Shown: positions 33,436 through 41,945 of the stretch, piece by piece | Numbering within the stretch: position 1 is the first letter of the stretch | How the letters are laid out: each line of letters begins with the position of its first letter | From: Halosimplex halophilum | Lineage (GTDB): Archaea; Halobacteriota; Halobacteria; Halobacteriales; Haloarculaceae | DNA: 64,000 nt | Direction of reading: 5' to 3' | Assembly: GCF_004698125.1 (NCBI RefSeq) | Contig: NZ_ML214298.1 | Coordinates: 1,062,671 to 1,126,670 of the forward strand | Made by a program: the position numbers and the translations under genes | Notes under the pieces: generated by a model | Told to the model about the DNA's origin: nothing | What the model saw: the letters and a program-made list of their open reading frames with translations, nothing else | The model's database searches: none

Positions 33436-33669
33436 TTACTTCTTCGGGAGCGTCGCGATGAACTCGTTCGGGCCGACGCGGTCGACCGTGTAGCCCTCGG
33501 CGTCGAAGTCCTCGATCTCGGCGGCCATCTGGTGGTACAGCGGCGTCGGTTCGTGGTCGTTGACCAGCGTCAGCGCCTCCCCGCTCTCCAGGTCCTCGAA
33601 CGCGTCGAAGATCGTCGGATGTCGCTGCGGCGGCGGGATCTCGCGGAGGTCCAGTCGCTGTCCTGTCAT
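33436..33669 (-). CDS. DUF2249 domain protein
   Basis: 77 residues. LDLREIPPPQRHPTIFDAFE and then SGEALTLVNDHEPTPLYHQM match DUF2249, a small TusA-like fold seen with hemerythrins and NO-related genes. No Cys is present, so it is not a sulfur carrier itself. It faces the DGC gene tail to tail. Confidence 0.78.
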   Translation of the reverse strand: MTGQRLDLREIPPPQRHPTIFDAFEDLESGEALTLVNDHEPTPLYHQMAAEIEDFDAEGYTVDRVGPNEFIATLPKK

Positions 33670-33739
33670 CCCGTTCGGACGGACGCGCCCGTCCCGCGAG
33701 TCGGTTTCCGGGAAGATGTTCGCCCGGCGGGTGCCGCGG

Positions 33740-33916
33740 CTACGCGGAGTGGCCCGCCGTGACCGCCCACACGGTGCTCTGGATCGACTTCCCGAGGAAG
33801 TAGCCGACGAGCGCCCACAGGACGGCTCGTTCCGGCCCCCGGAGCGCGACACCCGCGGCTCCGAACAGCGCGGCGAGGAGCAGTCCCGGACGCGCCAGCG
33901 ACGACAGCGAGGGCAT
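33740..33916 (-). CDS. Small two-helix membrane protein
   Basis: 58 residues, MPSLSSLARPGLLLAALFGA then a Gly/Arg loop and a second helix ending TAGHSA. Two hydrophobic segments (about 9-27 and 31-52). Codon use matches neighbouring real genes and there is no overlap with another gene. No family recognised. Confidence 0.5.
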   Translation of the reverse strand: MPSLSSLARPGLLLAALFGAAGVALRGPERAVLWALVGYFLGKSIQSTVWAVTAGHSA

Positions 33917-34013
33917 GGCGAGTCATCGGACGGGCCGCGACGAGAGCCTTCGTCCGAACCGGTTCGGCCCGGCCGGACCGGCGACACGGGATAGCCGACG
34001 GCGAGGGCGGCCG

Positions 34014-34400
34014 TCACCCGAAGTCAGTCCGGCAGGTCACGGACCACTCGCAGTCGGATGTCTCCCGGAGCCGGTCGTAGAAGCGGCGCAGCCCCTCGGA
34101 GTCGGTCTCGGGGAGGACGTGCAGGCGGACGGCGCCGTCGCGGACGGTCACGCGGAACACGTCGGTCGTCCCCTCGTCGCGGACGAGATACAGCGGCATG
34201 GGCAGTTCCATGAAGTCGCCCGAGCGGTAGGCGTCGGCTTCGAGGACCGCCGCGACGAGGTCGTCGAGGTCTCCGTCCGGGCGGTCCGACTCCGGAGTGA
34301 GGACGAAGACGGTCTCGCCCTCGTACTCGACGCCGCCGCTCCGGGGATACGTCCGTTCGGGCCGCCCCGGGATGGCGAACGAGGGGTCGCGCGCCGGCAT
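34014..34400 (-). CDS. Unknown haloarchaeal protein
   Basis: 128 residues, acidic and soluble, with alternating strands and helices: VEYEGETVFVLTPESD, then MPLYLVRDEGTTDVFRVTV, and a C-terminal RRFYDRLRE helix with Cys residues near the end (SDCEWSVTCRTDF). No family recognised. An element TTTAAG at 34436-34441 lies upstream. It follows the fibrillarin operon on the same strand by 68 bases but has its own promoter-like sequence. Confidence 0.5.
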   Translation of the reverse strand: MPARDPSFAIPGRPERTYPRSGGVEYEGETVFVLTPESDRPDGDLDDLVAAVLEADAYRSGDFMELPMPLYLVRDEGTTDVFRVTVRDGAVRLHVLPETDSEGLRRFYDRLRETSDCEWSVTCRTDFG

Positions 34401-34468
34401 GTGGTCGCCTCGCCCGGTGATACGGCGCCATCCCCTTTAAGTTCTCGCGCGAGGGGAGCCGTTCGCGC

Positions 34469-35098
34469 TCACCGCGGCGTCGCGACGACGCCGAGGTGGT
34501 CGTCGTGGTGGGGTGTCAGCCGCTCGGTCTCCAGCACCTCGTAGGCGGACTCCAGTTCGGCGAGCGCGTCGTCGAACACGTCGGCGGGGTCGCGGGTCAC
34601 GTCCTCGCTGCGGGCCTTGACCGCGAGCAGGAGCCGGCCGTCCTCGCGGAGGAACTCGGCGTTGGCGACGGCGACCGCCGCCTGTCCGCGCGTGGCCACG
34701 TCCTGGACGATGACGTCGACCGGCTCCACGACGTGGGCGTACGTCTCGGGCTTGCGCGCGTCCTTCAGCAGCGGGAAGAGGTTGTCCCGCGGCTCGGCGG
34801 CGTCGAGCAGGTCCCGCACCGGCCGCGCGGCGAACTCGACGCCGTAGGTCGGGCCGGCGAAGTCGGCGACGTGGCTGGCCGTCGTCCCGGACGCGACGCC
34901 GAGGTACAGGACCGTCTCGCCGCCGGCGAGGCCGGTGTCCATCCCGAGTTCGAGCATCGCGCCGAGCTTCGATCGGTCGGGGTTCCAGGCCCGGTACTCG
35001 CCGTCGGTCGGCTCGCCGTAGTGGGGCTCGCCGCGGGTCGCCAGCCGCTCGACGCCGTCGAACTCGCGGCGCTCGACGCCCGCCGGGAGGTCACTCAC
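34469..35098 (-). CDS. flpA: Fibrillarin-like rRNA/tRNA 2'-O-methyltransferase
   Basis: 209 residues. Fibrillarin signatures: the SAM-binding ETVLYLGVASGTTASHVAD, then GPTYGVEFAARPVRDLL and VDVIVQDVATRGQAAVAVAN. It is the catalytic subunit of box C/D ribonucleoprotein, with Nop5 and L7Ae. GTG start; that codon overlaps the Nop5 stop (GTGA), giving translational coupling. Confidence 0.93.
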   Translation of the reverse strand: MSDLPAGVERREFDGVERLATRGEPHYGEPTDGEYRAWNPDRSKLGAMLELGMDTGLAGGETVLYLGVASGTTASHVADFAGPTYGVEFAARPVRDLLDAAEPRDNLFPLLKDARKPETYAHVVEPVDVIVQDVATRGQAAVAVANAEFLREDGRLLLAVKARSEDVTRDPADVFDDALAELESAYEVLETERLTPHHDDHLGVVATPR

Positions 35099-36063
35099 GA
35101 ACGGTCACCTCCGCTCTCGGCGTCGCCAGCGTCGCCGCGTCCGCCACCGTCACTCCCGGAGTCGGAACCGTCGCCGTCGTTCCCGCGGACGGTCGCGATA
35201 CGCTCGTCGAGTTCGGCGTCGAGTTCCGGTTTGCGCTCGCCGCTGTAGTGGTCGACGCGGGCGGCGATGGTGAGCTTCCCGGCGAGCGCCCGCGCGGCCG
35301 ACCCGCGTTTCTCCGGGCGCGTGCCGCGGACGTACTCGTGGGTGAAGATGACGCCGTGCTTGGGCGAGGGCGCCGACCCGCGGAGGTGGGCGAACAGCGC
35401 GTCCTCGGCGCCGAGCACCTGCACCGTGCTGCTGGGCTGTTTCGCGAGTTCGCCGAGCCCGCCGGCCAGCGAGATCAGCCGCGCCGCCAGCACGGGGCCG
35501 GCCATCGCGGCGAGGTTCGGCGCCACCGACGGCGTCGTCTCCTCGACGTACGCCCGGAGCGCGTCGGCCTCGTCGGCCAGCGCGGCCGTCCGCTCGGCGA
35601 GCGCGAACAGTCGCGCCTCGCCTGGGTCGGCCGGCTCCGCCCCCTCGTCCGGGTCAGCCGGATCCGGCTCTTCGTCCGAGTCCGACGGCCCCGTCTCGCG
35701 GTCGGCCAGCTCGCGGGCGTAGTCGACGCCGGTGCCGGCGTCGTCGAAGCGTGTACCGGCCCACTCGGCGACCCGCTCGGCGAGTTCGTTCGCCGTGCGC
35801 TCGCAGTCGTCCATCGCGCGGACCGCGTGGATGAGCTGTCTGTCGTCCGCCCGCTCGCGCTCGTGGACGGCGGCCCGGGCGGCGGCCGTCGTCGCCTCGC
35901 GCAGGCGCTCGTAGTACGCCGACTCGTCGGCGGCGAACCCCTCCTCGACGGCCAGGGCCGGCCAGTCGGCGGGCGACTCGGCGGACCCGTCCCGGACTCG
36001 CTCGGCGGCGGCCTCGGCGTCCCCGGGGTCGATCCCCGCGAACCACCCGGCGTGTTCGGTCAT
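35095..36063 (-). CDS. nop5: Nop5/Nop56 family protein of box C/D RNP
   Basis: 322 residues. The N-terminal half carries many acidic and coiled-coil segments. The Nop domain (about 165-300) has MAGPVLAARLISLAGGLGEL and LGAEDALFAHLRGSAPSPKHG, the C/D RNA-binding core. It scaffolds fibrillarin and L7Ae on the guide RNA. The haloarchaeal version lacks the KKE tail and instead ends in a Gly/Ser/Asp-rich stretch. Upstream gene of the flpA pair. Confidence 0.9.
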   Translation of the reverse strand: MTEHAGWFAGIDPGDAEAAAERVRDGSAESPADWPALAVEEGFAADESAYYERLREATTAAARAAVHERERADDRQLIHAVRAMDDCERTANELAERVAEWAGTRFDDAGTGVDYARELADRETGPSDSDEEPDPADPDEGAEPADPGEARLFALAERTAALADEADALRAYVEETTPSVAPNLAAMAGPVLAARLISLAGGLGELAKQPSSTVQVLGAEDALFAHLRGSAPSPKHGVIFTHEYVRGTRPEKRGSAARALAGKLTIAARVDHYSGERKPELDAELDERIATVRGNDGDGSDSGSDGGGRGDAGDAESGGDRS

Positions 36064-36123
36064 GCCTGCGGGTTCGCCGCCCGGTCCAAAAAAGCACGCC
36101 GGTTGGCCCGCCTCGTTTCCCCC

Positions 36124-36327
36124 TCAGCGCATCGCCTCGAAGGGCTGGTCGCAGGCGCGGCAGTAATGCATCGACCGGCACAGCGACGGCCCCTTCGGGT
36201 GGTCGCGCTCCGTGTCGGTCGACCCGCAGTAGGGACACGCGACGGCTGCCCCCGTGTCGTCCTCGGCGTCGACGCTCGGGTCCGACCCGCGACGCCCGAC
36301 CGCGCCGTCGCGCCGTCCGTCGCCCAT
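36124..36327 (-). CDS. PaaD-type zinc ribbon protein (split-off C-terminal domain)
   Basis: 67 residues. Gly/Asp-rich start, then ACPYCGSTDTERDHPKGPSL and MHYCRACDQPFEAMR. The four Cys (CPYC, CRAC) plus the Gly-Ser-Thr-Asp turn are the zinc ribbon seen at the C-terminus of PaaD in bacteria. Here it is a separate gene whose ATG overlaps the TGA of paaD by one base. It likely works with PaaD in building or inserting the di-iron centre of the epoxidase. Confidence 0.72.
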   Translation of the reverse strand: MGDGRRDGAVGRRGSDPSVDAEDDTGAAVACPYCGSTDTERDHPKGPSLCRSMHYCRACDQPFEAMR

Positions 36328-36785
36328 CAGACGCTCACCCCGAACTCCCGGAGCGCCGCCTTCCCGTCGTCGGTGACCAGGTCGAGCGTCCACTCGGGCG
36401 ACCAGACGAGCCGCACGTCCGCCCGCTCGACGCCCTCGGCGCTCGCGGCCGCCCGTTCGACCTCGTCGGTGAGCATCGACCGGGCCGGACACCCCGTGTA
36501 GGTGAGCGTCATCTCGACCGCCGCGACGCCGTCCTCGACGGTCACGCCGTAGATCAGCCCGAGGTCGACGACGCTGACGGGCATCTCCGGGTCCTCGACC
36601 TCGCGCAGCGCCGCCCAGACCCGCGATTCGACGCCCGTCGCGTCCGCTCCCGTGGCCGGCAGTTCCCGCTCGCCGCCGGATTTCGTATCGCGATATGTGG
36701 TGTACGCGCACGCCGTCTGACCGGGGTCGGTCCCGTCACCGCCGACCGCGCGCCCGTCCGGAGTGTCGAGATCCGGGTCGCTCAC
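36327..36785 (-). CDS. paaD: Phenylacetyl-CoA epoxidase subunit PaaD, DUF59/MIP18 domain
   Basis: 152 residues from GTG. The DUF59 core is VWAALREVEDPEMPVSVVDL and GLIYGVTVEDGVAAVEMTLT, then TGCPARSMLTDEVERAA with the family's Cys. PaaD helps assemble the metal centre of the PaaABC complex. The family's C-terminal zinc ribbon is missing and sits in the next gene. The start overlaps the PaaC stop (GTGA). Confidence 0.85.
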   Translation of the reverse strand: MSDPDLDTPDGRAVGGDGTDPGQTACAYTTYRDTKSGGERELPATGADATGVESRVWAALREVEDPEMPVSVVDLGLIYGVTVEDGVAAVEMTLTYTGCPARSMLTDEVERAAASAEGVERADVRLVWSPEWTLDLVTDDGKAALREFGVSV

Positions 36786-37615
36786 GCGCGCTCACCCCGG
36801 AGGCGGCGGACTTCGCTGCGGCCGAGTTCCCGGTAGGTCCCGGTCAGTTCGTCGTGGAGGCGCGGCCAGTGGTCGGTGTGGCTCCCGTCGCGGCCGACGG
36901 CGGCCGGCAGCAGGTCGGCGGGGTCGTCACCGGGATCGAGCGGGACGGCCACGCCGTGGCCCTCCAGGAACGACCCGACGGTGTCGAGCCACTGTCGGCG
37001 CATCGCCGACAGCGACGCCCCGCGGAGCCCGTGCTCCCGGATCGCCCCGGCCCGCTCGCCCGGTTCCCACAGCGTCAGCGCGTGGGGGACGAGTCGGTCG
37101 ACCGCCGACTGCACCCTGTCCCGACCGTCGTCGTCGGCGCAGAGCCGTTCGATCCACGTCTGGGCGTGGTCGAGGTGGTACGGTTCCTCGCCGCGGATCT
37201 TCTCGATCGGGTCGACGAGTTCGCGGATCCCGGACTCCGAGACCGCGTCCAGGCGCAGGTCCTCGGCGACGTCGTAGAGATAGCCCCGGACGACCGCGTC
37301 GGCCCAGTCGCCCTCCTCGAAGGGCAGCTCGACGAGCGTGCTGTGGCGGAAGGTGCCGGGGTCGCGCTCCCAGACGAGGTCCCGTTCGGTGTACCCCAGT
37401 TCGCCGAGCGCGTCGAACCACACGCGGGCGTGGCCGAGTTCGTCCTGCGCGACGTTCGAAAGCGCCAGGTCCGACTCCAGGGTCGGCGCGACGACCTGCC
37501 ACTCCGTGTAGCGCTCGGCGAGGACGAACTCGTCGTCGGCCAGCCGCCGGAGCAGCGACTCGGCCGCCGCCCGCTCGTCCCCGTCGAGGGCGGCGAGCGG
37601 TCGCGGGTCGCCCAT
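36782..37615 (-). CDS. paaC: Phenylacetyl-CoA epoxidase structural subunit PaaC
   Basis: 277 residues. Ferritin-like helices: WQVVAPTLESDLALSNVAQD, ELGHARVWFDALGEL (E-x-x-H type ligand remnant) and KIRGEEPYHLDHAQTWI. PaaC is the non-catalytic partner of PaaA in the 1,2-epoxidation of phenylacetyl-CoA. ATG 37615 overlaps the PaaB stop by one base. Confidence 0.88.
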   Translation of the reverse strand: MGDPRPLAALDGDERAAAESLLRRLADDEFVLAERYTEWQVVAPTLESDLALSNVAQDELGHARVWFDALGELGYTERDLVWERDPGTFRHSTLVELPFEEGDWADAVVRGYLYDVAEDLRLDAVSESGIRELVDPIEKIRGEEPYHLDHAQTWIERLCADDDGRDRVQSAVDRLVPHALTLWEPGERAGAIREHGLRGASLSAMRRQWLDTVGSFLEGHGVAVPLDPGDDPADLLPAAVGRDGSHTDHWPRLHDELTGTYRELGRSEVRRLRGERA

Positions 37616-37932
37616 CAGTCGGTCCCCCCGGATCGTTCCGCTGCGGCCTGCTCGCGCTCGGAGTCGGCGACCTCCTCGGCGAACGTGGCGTCGACGTTGT
37701 ACGTCGTCGCCCAGCGGTAGGCCTTGTCGGTCCGGCCGCCGAACGCGGCGTCGTCGGCGTCGACCTCGGTGACCGCCTCGCTCGGGACGACCCAGAGGCT
37801 CTCGGTCGTCATGCGGCGCCCGTGCTGAATCTGGGCGAACAGCGCCGCCAGTTCCCGGTCGGGGGCGTGCACGTCCCCGCAGTGGCGGTGGTAGTCGCCC
37901 CGGGACTCCTGGCGGAACATTTCCCAGCGCAC
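37615..37932 (-). CDS. paaB: Phenylacetyl-CoA epoxidase subunit PaaB
   Basis: 105 residues from GTG; MFRQESRGDYHRHCGDVHA then IQHGRRMTTESLWVVPSEAV match PaaB. It is a small accessory subunit of the epoxidase. Two bases separate it from the PaaA stop. Confidence 0.85.
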   Translation of the reverse strand: MRWEMFRQESRGDYHRHCGDVHAPDRELAALFAQIQHGRRMTTESLWVVPSEAVTEVDADDAAFGGRTDKAYRWATTYNVDATFAEEVADSEREQAAAERSGGTD

Positions 37933-37934
37933 GG

Positions 37935-38885
37935 TCAGTCACCTCCGGCCGCGACGGCGCCGTCGTCCGGGGCACTGCCGTCGCTCGACGCCAGCGCGTC
38001 GCGGACCCACGCGGCGGCTTCCCTGGCCTTCGCTCGCCCGTCGATCTGTTCGCGCCCTTCCGGGTACTCGTTGTTCGCGACGGCGAAGAACTCCTCCCAG
38101 TCGAGATCGTCCTCGACGACCTCGTAGTGGTCGCGGTCCTCGTGGTAGCGGATCCGGGGCTCGTCGGGGATCTCCAGGTTGTACTTGCGGGCTTTCGGGA
38201 CGTAGGCGTTGAGGAACTGGTCGCGGAGTTCGTCGTTGCTCGCCGTCTTCAGCCCGACCTCGGCGGCGAAGTCGTGATGGGTGGACTGGTCGTCGGTCGG
38301 CCCGAAGAACTGGAGGATCCGCGGCCACCAGGTGTCGAACGCCTCCTGCAGCCGCCGCTGTTCGGCCTTCGATCCCGCGGCGAGTTCACGCATGATGTCC
38401 TCGCCGTGTTTGACGTGGAAGCCCTCCTCGAAGCAGATCTTGTCCATCGCGTGGGCGTAGGGCGTCCAGCTCGACCGCTTGAGCGTGGCCTGGCGCTTCA
38501 TCGCCGCGCCGTCGACAAAGAAGGCGATCATCGGCGTCTCCGCCCACTCCTCCATCTCGTAGTGGAAGCAGTTGAGGAACTTCCCGTCGCCGCGGGCGAG
38601 TTCGTCGAGCATCTCCTCGCGGGTCTTGACGCCCAGCGCCTCCGCCGCGCGATAGAGCAACTGGCCGTGGCCGATCTCGTCCTGCACCTTGGCGCTGAAC
38701 GCCAGCTTCCGGTCGATGCTCGGCGACTGCCGGACGAACGGTTTCTCCAGGTACGCCCCCATGATCTCGCTGTTGGCGTGGAACTGGAGCATCCGCGTCG
38801 CCGCTTCCCGGTACGCCGCGGGCATGTCGTCGGCCGGCCCGAACTCCCGGGGGCCGGCCCGTTCTTTCACCGCGTCGATGTCCAT
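37935..38885 (-). CDS. paaA: Phenylacetyl-CoA epoxidase catalytic subunit PaaA
   Basis: 316 residues. Di-iron ligands lie in E70-x2-H73 (KVQDEIGHGQLL) and E154-x2-H157 (CFEEGFHVKHG), the pair of E-x-x-H motifs of the ferritin-like oxygenase. It adds one O atom across C1-C2 of phenylacetyl-CoA. First gene of the operon, with a TATA-like box at 38911-38919 about 28 bases ahead of the ATG. Confidence 0.92.
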   Translation of the reverse strand: MDIDAVKERAGPREFGPADDMPAAYREAATRMLQFHANSEIMGAYLEKPFVRQSPSIDRKLAFSAKVQDEIGHGQLLYRAAEALGVKTREEMLDELARGDGKFLNCFHYEMEEWAETPMIAFFVDGAAMKRQATLKRSSWTPYAHAMDKICFEEGFHVKHGEDIMRELAAGSKAEQRRLQEAFDTWWPRILQFFGPTDDQSTHHDFAAEVGLKTASNDELRDQFLNAYVPKARKYNLEIPDEPRIRYHEDRDHYEVVEDDLDWEEFFAVANNEYPEGREQIDGRAKAREAAAWVRDALASSDGSAPDDGAVAAGGD

Positions 38886-38910
38886 GTCGGGGCTACGATT
38901 CCGGCGCGGG

Positions 38911-38919
38911 TACGTATTG
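38911..38919 (-). promoter_or_regulatory. TATA-like box of the paa operon
   Basis: The minus strand reads TCAATACGTA, about 30 bases before ATG 38885. The divergent regulator's box begins only 18 bases further on, so the same DNA could be bound to control both. Confidence 0.5.
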
Positions 38920-38937
38920 ACCCGCTCATATCGTGGG

Positions 38938-38945
38938 TTTTTACG
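38938..38945 (+). promoter_or_regulatory. TATA-like box of the divergent HTH regulator
   Basis: TTTTTACG lies about 27 bases before ATG 38969, which supports that start over the GTG at 38933. Confidence 0.55.
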
Positions 38946-38968
38946 TTGGGAGAGAGTACCACGCACGG

Positions 38969-39607
38969 ATGATCGAGGAGTGCCTGGTCGTCGAGTTCCG
39001 CGTGACGGGCGACGACTGCCCGCTCGCGCGCGCCTCGGCGGCGGCCGACGCGGCCGTCGACGCGGACCCGCCGCAGCTGCGGACCGACGGGAACGCGCTC
39101 GTCCGGGCGAGCGGCCCGGCCGACGCCGGCGTGGCCGAGGCGCTCGACGCCGACGACCGGGTCCGGTACCTCCACGTCGCGCGGGCGGGCGACCGCGAGA
39201 CCTACCGCTGTCTCTCGAAGGCGCCCTGCGCGGTCCACGAGCTGACCGACGCGGGGTTTCTCGTCGAGTCGCTGCGCTACCGGGCGGGCGAGGAGCGCCA
39301 CCGCGGCGCCGTCGTCGGCCGCGACGTGCTCCGGGGCGTCCTCGACGCCGCCGACGAGCGGGTCGGCGTCACCGTCGAACGCGCCTCGCCGCTCGGTCCC
39401 GACGGCGAGGCGGGCGTCGCCGCCCACTGGGACCTCACGCCGGCGCAGGTCGAGGCCGTCGAGGCGGGCCTCGAACGCGGCTACTTCGCCGTCCCGCGGG
39501 AGGCGACCGCCGCCGACGTGGCCGCCGACCTCGGGATCAGCAAGTCCGCCTTCCTCGAACGCGTCCACCGGGCCGAAGCGACGCTGTTCGGCGGCATATT
39601 CGGGTGA
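38969..39607 (+). CDS. HTH_10 (Bat-type) transcriptional regulator, divergent from paa
   Basis: 212 residues. The N-terminal 130 residues form a ligand-binding or signalling domain typical of small haloarchaeal HTH_10 proteins (ECLVVEFRVTGDDCPLARAS, CLSKAPCAVHELTDAGF). The C-terminal HTH (about 155-205) has ATAADVAADLGISKSAFLER. It is divergently arranged to paaABCD with close promoters, so a role controlling phenylacetate degradation is likely, though unproven. Confidence 0.7.
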   Translation: MIEECLVVEFRVTGDDCPLARASAAADAAVDADPPQLRTDGNALVRASGPADAGVAEALDADDRVRYLHVARAGDRETYRCLSKAPCAVHELTDAGFLVESLRYRAGEERHRGAVVGRDVLRGVLDAADERVGVTVERASPLGPDGEAGVAAHWDLTPAQVEAVEAGLERGYFAVPREATAADVAADLGISKSAFLERVHRAEATLFGGIFG

Positions 39608-39828
39608 TCCGGTGGGGCGGTCTTCGACCGACCCGCCGTCCCGTAAACTCTAAAGCGCTATATCGATTCGCCCGCCAGGTTCGAGCGGACCGGCGACGGT
39701 CGTCCGTGGTCGGAAACTCGTCGGCCGATCCGACGGGACCGACGCGGGGGAGACCGCGACCCGTCCCGACAACTCGATCTCCGTTTTCGTCACGTTCAAC
39801 GACCGAGAGCCGACCGCACGTTCGATAA

Positions 39829-39838
39829 CATATATCAT
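39829..39838 (+). promoter_or_regulatory. TATA-like box of the acyl-CoA ligase gene
   Basis: CATATATCAT ends 22 bases before ATG 39861. The rest of 39608-39828 holds no gene I can support. Confidence 0.6.
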
Positions 39839-39860
39839 ACCCGGGATCTTATAGGGTCCC

Positions 39861-41852
39861 ATGGATGCCCCGGAGCCCGCGGGCCAGTGGTGGGCCGCGG
39901 AACAGACCTACACCGACGAGGTCGTCGGGACGGACACGCTCGCGGCGATGTTCGAGGCGGCGGCCGACCGCTACGGGTCGGCGCCCGCCCAGCGGTACAA
40001 GGGCGGCGTCTACGACCGCTCGCTCGCACCGGACGTGATCCCGGCGGCGCCGGACGGCGAGTACGCGGATATCTCCTACGGGGAGATGCGGTCGGTCGTC
40101 CGCCGGCTGGCCGCCGGGTTCCGCGAGTTTGGGCTGGAAGCGGGCGACCGCGTCGCCATCTTCGCCGAGACCCGCATGGAGTGGGCGCTCGCCGACTTCG
40201 CGGTCCTCGCGGCCGGCGGGACGGTGACGACGGTCTACACCGACTCCTCGCCGAAACAGGTGCGATACCTGCTCGACGACCCCGACGCGACCGGGGTCGT
40301 CGTCGGCGACGAGTCGCTGCTGGAGCGCGTTCAGGAAGTCGAGGACGACCTCGACCTGTCCTTCTCGGTCGTGATGGACGAGACCGCTCCGGACGGCCCG
40401 GCCGCCGACCGCGGCGACGCGCTGACGCTGGCCGAACTCCACGAGCGCGGCGAGGAGGCGTTCGACCGCGAGGCCTACGAGGGGTGGATCGACGAGCGCG
40501 ACCCCGACGACCTCGCGAGCATCATCTACACCTCCGGGACCACGGGCCAGCCGAAGGGCGTCCGGCTCACCCACCGCAACTTCCGGGCGAACGTCAACCA
40601 GTGTCGCAAGCGCATGGGTCCGCGCCCCGACAAGGGGGAGACGCCGGTCCTCGACGAGAACTCGCGGACCATCTCCTTTCTCCCGCTCGCGCACGTCTTC
40701 GAGCGGCTGTCCGGCCACTTCCTCATGTTCGCCTCCGGGGCGACCGTCGGCTACGCCGAGAGCCCGGACACGCTGCCCGAGGACCTGCAGCTGCTGAGCC
40801 CGACGACCGGCGCGAGCGTCCCCCGGGTCTACGAGCGGATCTTCGACAACATGCGCGAGCAGGCCAGCGACTCGGCGGCCAAAGAGCGGATCTTCGAGTG
40901 GGCCGTCGGGGTCGCCCGCGACTACGCCCGCGCCGACGACCCCGGCGTCGCCCTCCGGGCCAGGCGCGCGGTCGCCGACCGGCTGGTGTACTCGACGGTC
41001 CGCGAGCGCATGGGCGGCGAGGTGGAGTTCCTCGTCAGCGGCGGCGGCAGCCTCAGCCGGGAACTCGCCGAGATGTTCCTCGGGATGGGAATCCCGGTCG
41101 TCGAGGGGTACGGCCTGACCGAGACGGCGCCGGTCCTCTCGGTGAACCCCCCCGAGGCGATCCGGCCGGGGACGATGGGCCCGCCGGTGACCGACGTGGA
41201 CGCCCGCGTCGACGAGTCGGCGGTCGGCGACGACCAGTTCCCCGAGGCGGAGGGGCCGGTCGGCGAACTCGAAGTGACCGGCCCGAACGTCACCGACGGC
41301 TACTGGAACGCCGAGGCCGAGACCGACGCGGCGTTCACCGAGGACGGGTACTTCCTGACCGGCGACATCGTCGAGATCACCCCGGAGGGGTACCTCCGCT
41401 ACAAGGACCGGCTGAAACAGCTGATCGTCCTCTCGACGGGGAAGAACGTCGCGCCCGGCCCCATCGAGGACCGGTTCGCGACGAGCGACCGGATCGACCA
41501 GGTGATGGTCGTCGGCGACGAGCGGAAGTTCGTCGGCGCAATCGTCGTCCCGAACTTCGAGGCGGTCCGGCGGTGGGCCGACCGCGAGGGGGTCGACCTG
41601 CCCGCCGACGACGAGGCGCTGTGTCGCGACGAGCGCGTCCGCGAGTGGGTCGGCGAGGCAATCGAGGAGGTCAACGCCGAGCTGGAACGCGTCGAGCGGA
41701 TCAAGGCCTTCGAGCTCGTCTCCCGCGAGTGGACCGCCGAGAACGACCTGCTGACCCCCTCGATGAAGAAGAAACGGCGGAACATCCGGTCGGTCCACGA
41801 CGACGCCATCGAGCGGATCTACGAGGAGCGCGCCGCCCCGGTCGCCGAGTGA
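39861..41852 (+). CDS. AMP-forming long-chain acyl-CoA ligase
   Basis: 663 residues of the ANL superfamily. The AMP-binding P-loop YTSGTTGQPKGVRLTHRN, then VPRVYERIFDNM and VEGYGLTETAPVLSVNPPE (acyl pocket and A5), and TGDIVEITPEGYLRYKDR (A7/A8) are all present. A C-terminal Lys in STGKNVAPGPIEDRF matches A10. Length and the FadD15-like block order favour long fatty acids rather than PaaK. Next gene on the strand after the regulator, with its own promoter. Confidence 0.85.
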   Translation: MDAPEPAGQWWAAEQTYTDEVVGTDTLAAMFEAAADRYGSAPAQRYKGGVYDRSLAPDVIPAAPDGEYADISYGEMRSVVRRLAAGFREFGLEAGDRVAIFAETRMEWALADFAVLAAGGTVTTVYTDSSPKQVRYLLDDPDATGVVVGDESLLERVQEVEDDLDLSFSVVMDETAPDGPAADRGDALTLAELHERGEEAFDREAYEGWIDERDPDDLASIIYTSGTTGQPKGVRLTHRNFRANVNQCRKRMGPRPDKGETPVLDENSRTISFLPLAHVFERLSGHFLMFASGATVGYAESPDTLPEDLQLLSPTTGASVPRVYERIFDNMREQASDSAAKERIFEWAVGVARDYARADDPGVALRARRAVADRLVYSTVRERMGGEVEFLVSGGGSLSRELAEMFLGMGIPVVEGYGLTETAPVLSVNPPEAIRPGTMGPPVTDVDARVDESAVGDDQFPEAEGPVGELEVTGPNVTDGYWNAEAETDAAFTEDGYFLTGDIVEITPEGYLRYKDRLKQLIVLSTGKNVAPGPIEDRFATSDRIDQVMVVGDERKFVGAIVVPNFEAVRRWADREGVDLPADDEALCRDERVREWVGEAIEEVNAELERVERIKAFELVSREWTAENDLLTPSMKKKRRNIRSVHDDAIERIYEERAAPVAE

Positions 41853-41945
41853 CCCGACACGATACCGGGGTCGAACCTGTCACGCGACCGAGTGCGGCGG
41901 TCGGATGACGTAATGGCTTTGGCGGGTGACTCCGCAGGGGTCGAC

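Noticed and set aside
38933..38968. Twelve extra residues at the start of the HTH regulator
   Set aside because: The TATA-like box lies inside this stretch, so transcription should start after it.
39650..39862. 70-residue minus-strand frame before the acyl-CoA ligase
   Set aside because: It covers the promoter of that gene and has no codon bias or family.
39861..41852. PaaK (phenylacetate-CoA ligase)
   Set aside because: The length of 663 residues and the block order fit long-chain acyl-CoA ligases of the FadD15 type better. It also has its own promoter.
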